The notes beneath the pieces were generated by a model that saw only the letters and a program-made list of their open reading frames with translations, did not search any database and was not told the origin of the DNA. A stretch of 64,000 nucleotides of DNA from Panax quinquefolius (lineage: Eukaryota > Streptophyta > Magnoliopsida > Apiales > Araliaceae): assembly GCA_020205615.1 (NCBI GenBank), contig JAINUW010000625.1:248001-312000 (forward strand), read 5' to 3'. The position numbers and the translations under genes are program-made. This document shows, one piece after another, positions 60,476 through 64,000 of this stretch (the first letter of the stretch is position 1; each line of letters begins with the position of its first letter).

Positions 60476-60724
60476 CTACAACATTTTTATCCAAGAAACG
60501 TTGTGGAATCATACTTTCTACAACGTTTTTAAGCATCTGTTAATTTATGGAAAACGAATCTACAACGTTTTTTTCTTAAAAAACGTTATGTAATGTGCTT
60601 AACTACAACATTTTAAAAGCGTTGTGTAAGGGTGTCAAATAGATGACACCCTTAATCACGATGTTTTTCTGACTGAAACCACAACGTTTTTTCTGCGTTG
60701 TCTATTTATTATTTTGTAGTAGTG
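60476..60724. repeat. CACTA-2 right subterminal repeats and TIR
   Basis: ACAACGTTTTT and its variants occur repeatedly in both orientations, ending in GTTGTCTATTTATTATTTTG and TAGTAGTG, the complement of the left end. Confidence 0.85.
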
Positions 60725-61244
60725 TCCCCAAGTCGAATAGAGATAAGATTTACGTTCATGATATTACCCTTAATATCCACTCTATAGTTCTTATGTACGT
60801 ACTTAACAGGGATTATTTCTCTTTTCATAATTTCTATGTTCATGGGGTATTCTAACTCATCCTTAGGAAACTCTAAGTTCTTAGCAAAGTCATCAGATAT
60901 AAATAAACAAGTAGCACCCGAATCAAATAATACATAAGCATTAACTTTATTGATCAGAATGATACCTGACACCACATCACGAGACTGCACTACATCTTGC
61001 ACCGTCATGTTGAATGTCCTGGCGGTCGGTCGGTTGGTTGTGGTTGGTCCTGTGATAGTTAAAGCACTTCCACCGCTGTTTCCTCTATATCCTCCTGACC
61101 CTGCCCCTCCAGATCCCTTCTTAGGATAGTCTCTTGCCAGATGATCCTTTGAGCCACAAGTGAAGCAGGCACCCTTCTTTGGGTTAGGAAAGTTAGGTTC
61201 TATGTGGCCTTCTTGACCACAATTGCAGCACACTCGTTTACCTT
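60725..61244 (-). pseudogene. Element C zinc knuckles and protease, 5' part
   Basis: Minus strand: CCNCGQEGHIEPNFP (first knuckle, last Cys lost), CFTCGSKDHLARDYPKK (second, last Cys replaced by Tyr), a glycine-rich linker, ARTFNMTVQDVVQSRDVVSG, YVLFDSGATCLFISDDFAKN with an intact DSGA active site, and NVNLISIRLGD, cut by CACTA-2. The frame continues at 56472. Confidence 0.85.
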
Positions 61245-62108
61245 TCATACACACTCCCAAATGAGCTTTCCCATAGGTTGGGCACGCTTCGATCTTCTTT
61301 TTCTGACCTCCTTGTTGATTTCCAGTTGACGAGTTATCAGACCACCTTCTCTTTTATTATTATTACCACCTCCTGTGTTAATTCCACTAGCCTTGTTATT
61401 TCCTTCACTTTCACTCTTCTTCCTCTTCTGATCCTGATTATATTTGGTCACCGCATCGCTTCCACCTTCAGCGAGTATGGCTTTCTCTAGTACTCCAGCG
61501 AATGTCTTCAATTGAAACAACGACACTTTACTATACAACCAGGGCTTTAATCCTTGTTCAAACCTTCTTGCTTTTCTCTCATTTGTGTGTACTTGATATG
61601 TGGAAAACCTAGCCAACTCATTGAATCTTGCCGCATAGTCTGGTTCAGACATATTCCCCTGTTTCAACTCCAGAAACTGAACCTCCATTTGGTTCTGCGA
61701 GCTGGTCGGGAAATACATCTCGAAAAACATCTCTTTGAACCTCTCCCAGGTAATCACACCTTCTCCTCCACGAACCTTGTTCGCTTGCCACCAATAACTG
61801 GCTTCGGATTTAAGCATGAACATTGCAAAAGCGGTTTTCTGATCCTCTCTAACTCTTGTGACATCAAAAACCTTTTCCATCTCCATAACCCACGTTTGAG
61901 CCTCGATCGGGTTCATGGAGCCTTTAAACTCTGGCGGTCCCACTGCCTTGAAATCTTTGAACGTCGTATTCGGTGGAGCTTGAGGTTGATTATTCATCGC
62001 TCCGGCTAGTAAGTTCACCAATTGTTGAACGGGGTTAGTATTGGCGTTGTTGTTATTCGTCGATTCTTTTTGAGTTGCTTGACGGGTTTGTCTTCTTCTC
62101 GACGCCAT
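61245..62108 (-). CDS. Element C gag
   Basis: An open frame of 287 codons. N-terminus MASRRRQTRQATQKESTNNN (basic, then Asn-rich), capsid core PPNTTFKDFKAVGPPEFKGS, EAQTWVMEMEKVFDVTRV, ASYWWQANKVRGGEGVITWE, RFKEMFFEMYFPTSSQNQME, YAARFNELARFSTYQVHTNE, then a charged Gly/Asn tail. This is the Ty3-type gag (PF03732) that forms the virus-like particle. A frameshift near the end separates it from the zinc knuckles at 61244. Of all the retroelement genes here it is the best preserved. Confidence 0.85.
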   Translation of the reverse strand: MASRRRQTRQATQKESTNNNNANTNPVQQLVNLLAGAMNNQPQAPPNTTFKDFKAVGPPEFKGSMNPIEAQTWVMEMEKVFDVTRVREDQKTAFAMFMLKSEASYWWQANKVRGGEGVITWERFKEMFFEMYFPTSSQNQMEVQFLELKQGNMSEPDYAARFNELARFSTYQVHTNERKARRFEQGLKPWLYSKVSLFQLKTFAGVLEKAILAEGGSDAVTKYNQDQKRKKSESEGNNKASGINTGGGNNNKREGGLITRQLEINKEVRKRRSKRAQPMGKLIWECV

Positions 62109-62399
62109 ATTTCTGTTAAAATATATGCTTATTAGATCTTTATTTAATTCTTGAATTAGTTAAGGCTTAACTCAACAATTTAACATAATCACTTAACACA
62201 TTATCTCAAATAATTTGATATAATTATTCAAATCAAAAGTTTTAACATCAAACGATAGCATCACTACTATTTACATCAACTATCCCGAGATAAATAATCT
62301 ACAGGATTTAAAACATTAAAATATTTCTTTGTTTATAAACACATCGGAATTTACATCTAACACCAGATAATTTTTTCACATAATTAAACAAATCATATC
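62109..62399 (-). other. Element C spacer between accessory ORF and gag
   Basis: AT-rich non-coding sequence. Element A has a spacer of similar length and position (33079-33362), so the accessory ORF and gag are separate cistrons in both. Confidence 0.6.
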
Positions 62400-63135
62400 A
62401 CTACCTGTTAAGGCGCTGAATAGCCTTGCTACGTTCCTCTTCCATGATGCGGTACATCGTCCGGCGATCTAACATATACGATGGTAGTCCTTCGAACTAG
62501 ATTGGGTACCTCATAACTCGATCTTGGGCCTCATCCATTGCATTTTAAAGTGTAGAGTACGTCTCCCCAAGCTTAGCCTTCTTCGCACGACAATCCTCTT
62601 CTGCAAGATCAGCACGACGTGATTCTCTTACCCAGCCCTCCTCTGCTATGGTCAGCCTTTCTGAGCTCTCTTTCAGTTCCTTCTTCAACTTCTCTATTTC
62701 TTCGGACTTCTCTTCGGTTTGACCCTTCTCGTGAACCAAATCCCATTCCACGTTTCCTAGACGTGTGTGAAGAGTCACAACCTCCCTATCCTTCTGCTCG
62801 ATGGTAATCTCTTTGAATAATCGCTGCTTTCGATCGGATCTCGAGCGATTGTCACGTAACTCTACGTTACAGTTATATAACTTGTCGTACAACTCAGCAT
62901 CAATGGAGTTCGGTGGGAACTCATCTTCTTCCTCAGAATCCTCCTCTGGATCAGTCTCAGGCTCATGCTCCTGACCAACAATGGTGATCAATGGAGATGG
63001 CTCTCTCCGTACCAACTGCTCCTTGACGACATGAATGTCTCGGGGCTCCTCCTCTGTAGGTACTCGGGGTTCCTCCTCTATAGGTACTCGGGGTTCCTCC
63101 TCCCCAGCTCGACTAGTTCCTCCAATATTAGACAT
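62400..63135 (-). pseudogene. Element C accessory pre-gag ORF (acidic coiled coil)
   Basis: ATG at 63135, preceded by TGTTGTCAGG as in element A, opens 196 codons: MSNIGGTSRAGEEEPRVPIE, three EEEPR repeats, RDIHVVKEQLVRREPSPL, an acidic run (EPETDPEEDSEEEDEF), then DAELYDKLYNCNVELRD and a long coiled coil (EKSEEIEKLKKELKESSERL). A stop at 62545 is followed by a shifted frame MDEAQDRVMRYPI, stop, FEGLPSYMLDRRTMYRIMEE, ERSKAIQRLNR, the same C-terminal block as in element A. No homologue is known to me. The repeated conservation across three elements argues that it was a real protein. Confidence 0.7.
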
Positions 63136-63334
63136 CCTGACAACACAGTTTTAAGTGTCAGTTACTAAGTCGTACTAGTGAGCACATAATTTAACAAAAA
63201 CACATAAAGTCTTTTATTATCTTCAATGAATTAAGAAATTCATTTCTTAGAACTCGATAAGAGTTTTGCATCACTATGTTCTTCCTATAAGGCTACTACC
63301 TAAGGTTGTTCCCCACCTAATGTTCATAACCTAC

Positions 63335-63350
63335 AGCTTTGATACCAACC
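63335..63350 (-). promoter_or_regulatory. Element C primer-binding site
   Basis: Minus strand GGTTGGTATCAAAGCTG directly after the 5' LTR, matching the initiator tRNA-Met complement and the sites in A and B. Confidence 0.85.
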
Positions 63351-64000
63351 TGTGACACCCCCAAATTCGGGTACTTAATTTCCCACATGATTTAGTGTTC
63401 ACTATACAAACATCATATGTCTATCTACCCATAATAAATGAAAGCATTAATAGATAGAATTTAATCCTCTCCTTAAGGAGTTACATCATAAAAATACATA
63501 AATCCCAGGTCATCCTAACCTTAAATCTTAATTGCGGAAACATAAACAATTAATCATCTTACACATCATTAACATAAGTCTAAAACAGAAATACATCATC
63601 ACATAAAATAACAAGTCTTCATCACTTGTTAATCTTGCCCTTGCCTTTGCTAGTAGAAGGCTCGTCGGACCTTTCGTTCTTAACTGCAATGTTATTATTA
63701 CCCAAGAGAGAGCATGATTGCCTACACGTATAAAAATGAAATAACAATATATAATAACATGCGAGTGAATCAAAGACTTCTGGAATAAAACTCAACTTTT
63801 GAATCAAGAATGAATAACAAGAATAAATAGATTTCTGAGGGTCATAAGACCTTGAACTATGTCCTAGGTTATCAAGGGTTATACTTGAAACCTTTAACAG
63901 TCATAAGACAATGGACTCTTCTACTCGTACTTAGGGGGATCAGCTCTTAGTACCATACTGTGCACAATATCTTAACGCTAACGAATAAGTAATCCCTATA
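63351..64000 (-). repeat. Element C 5' LTR (cut by window end)
   Basis: The 3' end of the LTR in element orientation, beginning at 63351 with TGTGACACCCCC. It runs off the window. Small ORFs at 63528-63807 are LTR sequence. Confidence 0.85.

Larger units (their letters stand above)
56473..60724 (+). mobile_element. CACTA-2: transposon carrying pieces of at least seven host genes
   Basis: The first 28 bases (CACTACTACAAAATAATAAA and eight more) are perfectly complementary to the last 28. Just inside, short ACAACGTTTTT repeats occur in both orientations (56512-56610, 60476-60700), as in CACTA subterminal regions. The TIR begins CACTA. The target duplication is unclear (TTT left, TCC right). 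There is no transposase. The interior (56640-59880) is a plus-strand series of exon-like fragments from unrelated plant genes with much of their introns. It lies in element C's protease, between LGD and FDVILGMDW. Confidence 0.85.
50858..64000 (-). mobile_element. Element C: Tekay-like chromovirus, minus strand
   Basis: On the minus strand: 5' LTR (from beyond 64000 to 63351), PBS, accessory ORF, gag, protease, RT, RNase H, integrase with chromodomain-like tail, twin hairpin with PPT, 3' LTR. Proteins are close to those of element A but the LTRs differ, so the two are related families. CACTA-2 is inserted in the protease. C appears to be the outermost element, with D and everything in D inside its 3' LTR. 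Confidence 0.8.

Noticed and set aside
56470..60727. A clean 3-bp target duplication for CACTA-2
   Set aside because: Left flank TTT and right flank TCC do not match; I rely on the 28-bp TIR and on coding continuity across the site instead.

Overview
This is plant (eudicot-like) nuclear DNA. It is AT-rich, carries spliceosomal introns, and is built almost entirely of transposable elements stacked inside one another. I see no intact single-copy host gene and no rRNA, tRNA or CRISPR. Everything was read by eye, so boundaries supported by terminal motifs, target-site duplications (TSDs), PBS and PPT are firm to a few bases and the others are approximate.

The nest, outermost first. (1) Element C, minus strand: a Ty3/gypsy chromovirus (Tekay/Del-like) with its 5' LTR at 63351 to past the window end, coding region 53226-63350 and 3' LTR ending at 53226. 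(2) Element D, plus strand: an LTR element carrying a 'putative plant transposon protein' ORF (1265-1556 continued at 25192-26232) and a 3' LTR (27406-28932 continued at 50787-50857). D appears to sit inside C's 3' LTR. (3) Transposon CACTA-1, 1557-25188: inserted into D's ORF with a perfect 3-bp TSD (ATT). (4) Element A, plus strand, 28933-50781: a second Tekay-like chromovirus, inserted into D's 3' LTR (TSD TGCTC). (5) Into these went a second LTR family (family 2, LTRs about 2.2-2.6 kb): deletion derivative B (42353-49853, TSD ATTGA, in A's 3' LTR), a solo LTR in A's pol (35136-37601), deletion derivative E (14226-23249, minus) inside another family-2 LTR (12026-23597), and two LTR fragments (about 185-1264 and 10036-11112). 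(6) Transposon CACTA-2, 56473-60724: inserted into C's protease region.

Both CACTA-type transposons carry host gene pieces instead of a recognisable transposase. CACTA-1 holds, all on the minus strand, exons resembling PP4R3/SMEK (two consecutive exons with their intron), a TGA-type bZIP factor (two consecutive exons with their intron) and the ADA2 coactivator. CACTA-2 holds, all on the plus strand and in series, pieces of an AP2/ERF factor, the DEK1 calpain, coatomer gamma (two exons), a probable ubiquitin-specific protease, a GH18 chitinase-domain protein (CHID1-like), a half-size ABC transporter (two exons) and P5CS. Splice sites are largely preserved and the fragments are co-oriented, so chimeric transcripts are possible.

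The retroelements share a less expected feature. A, B and C have an extra ORF between the PBS and gag, coding for an acidic coiled-coil protein of about 200-240 residues with a conserved C-terminal YPIQ...DRRTM...MEEER motif. A and C also carry two consecutive hairpins just before the 3' LTR whose stems differ in sequence but keep pairing. All pol genes here have stops or frameshifts, so the copies look dead; B and E lack reverse transcriptase altogether.
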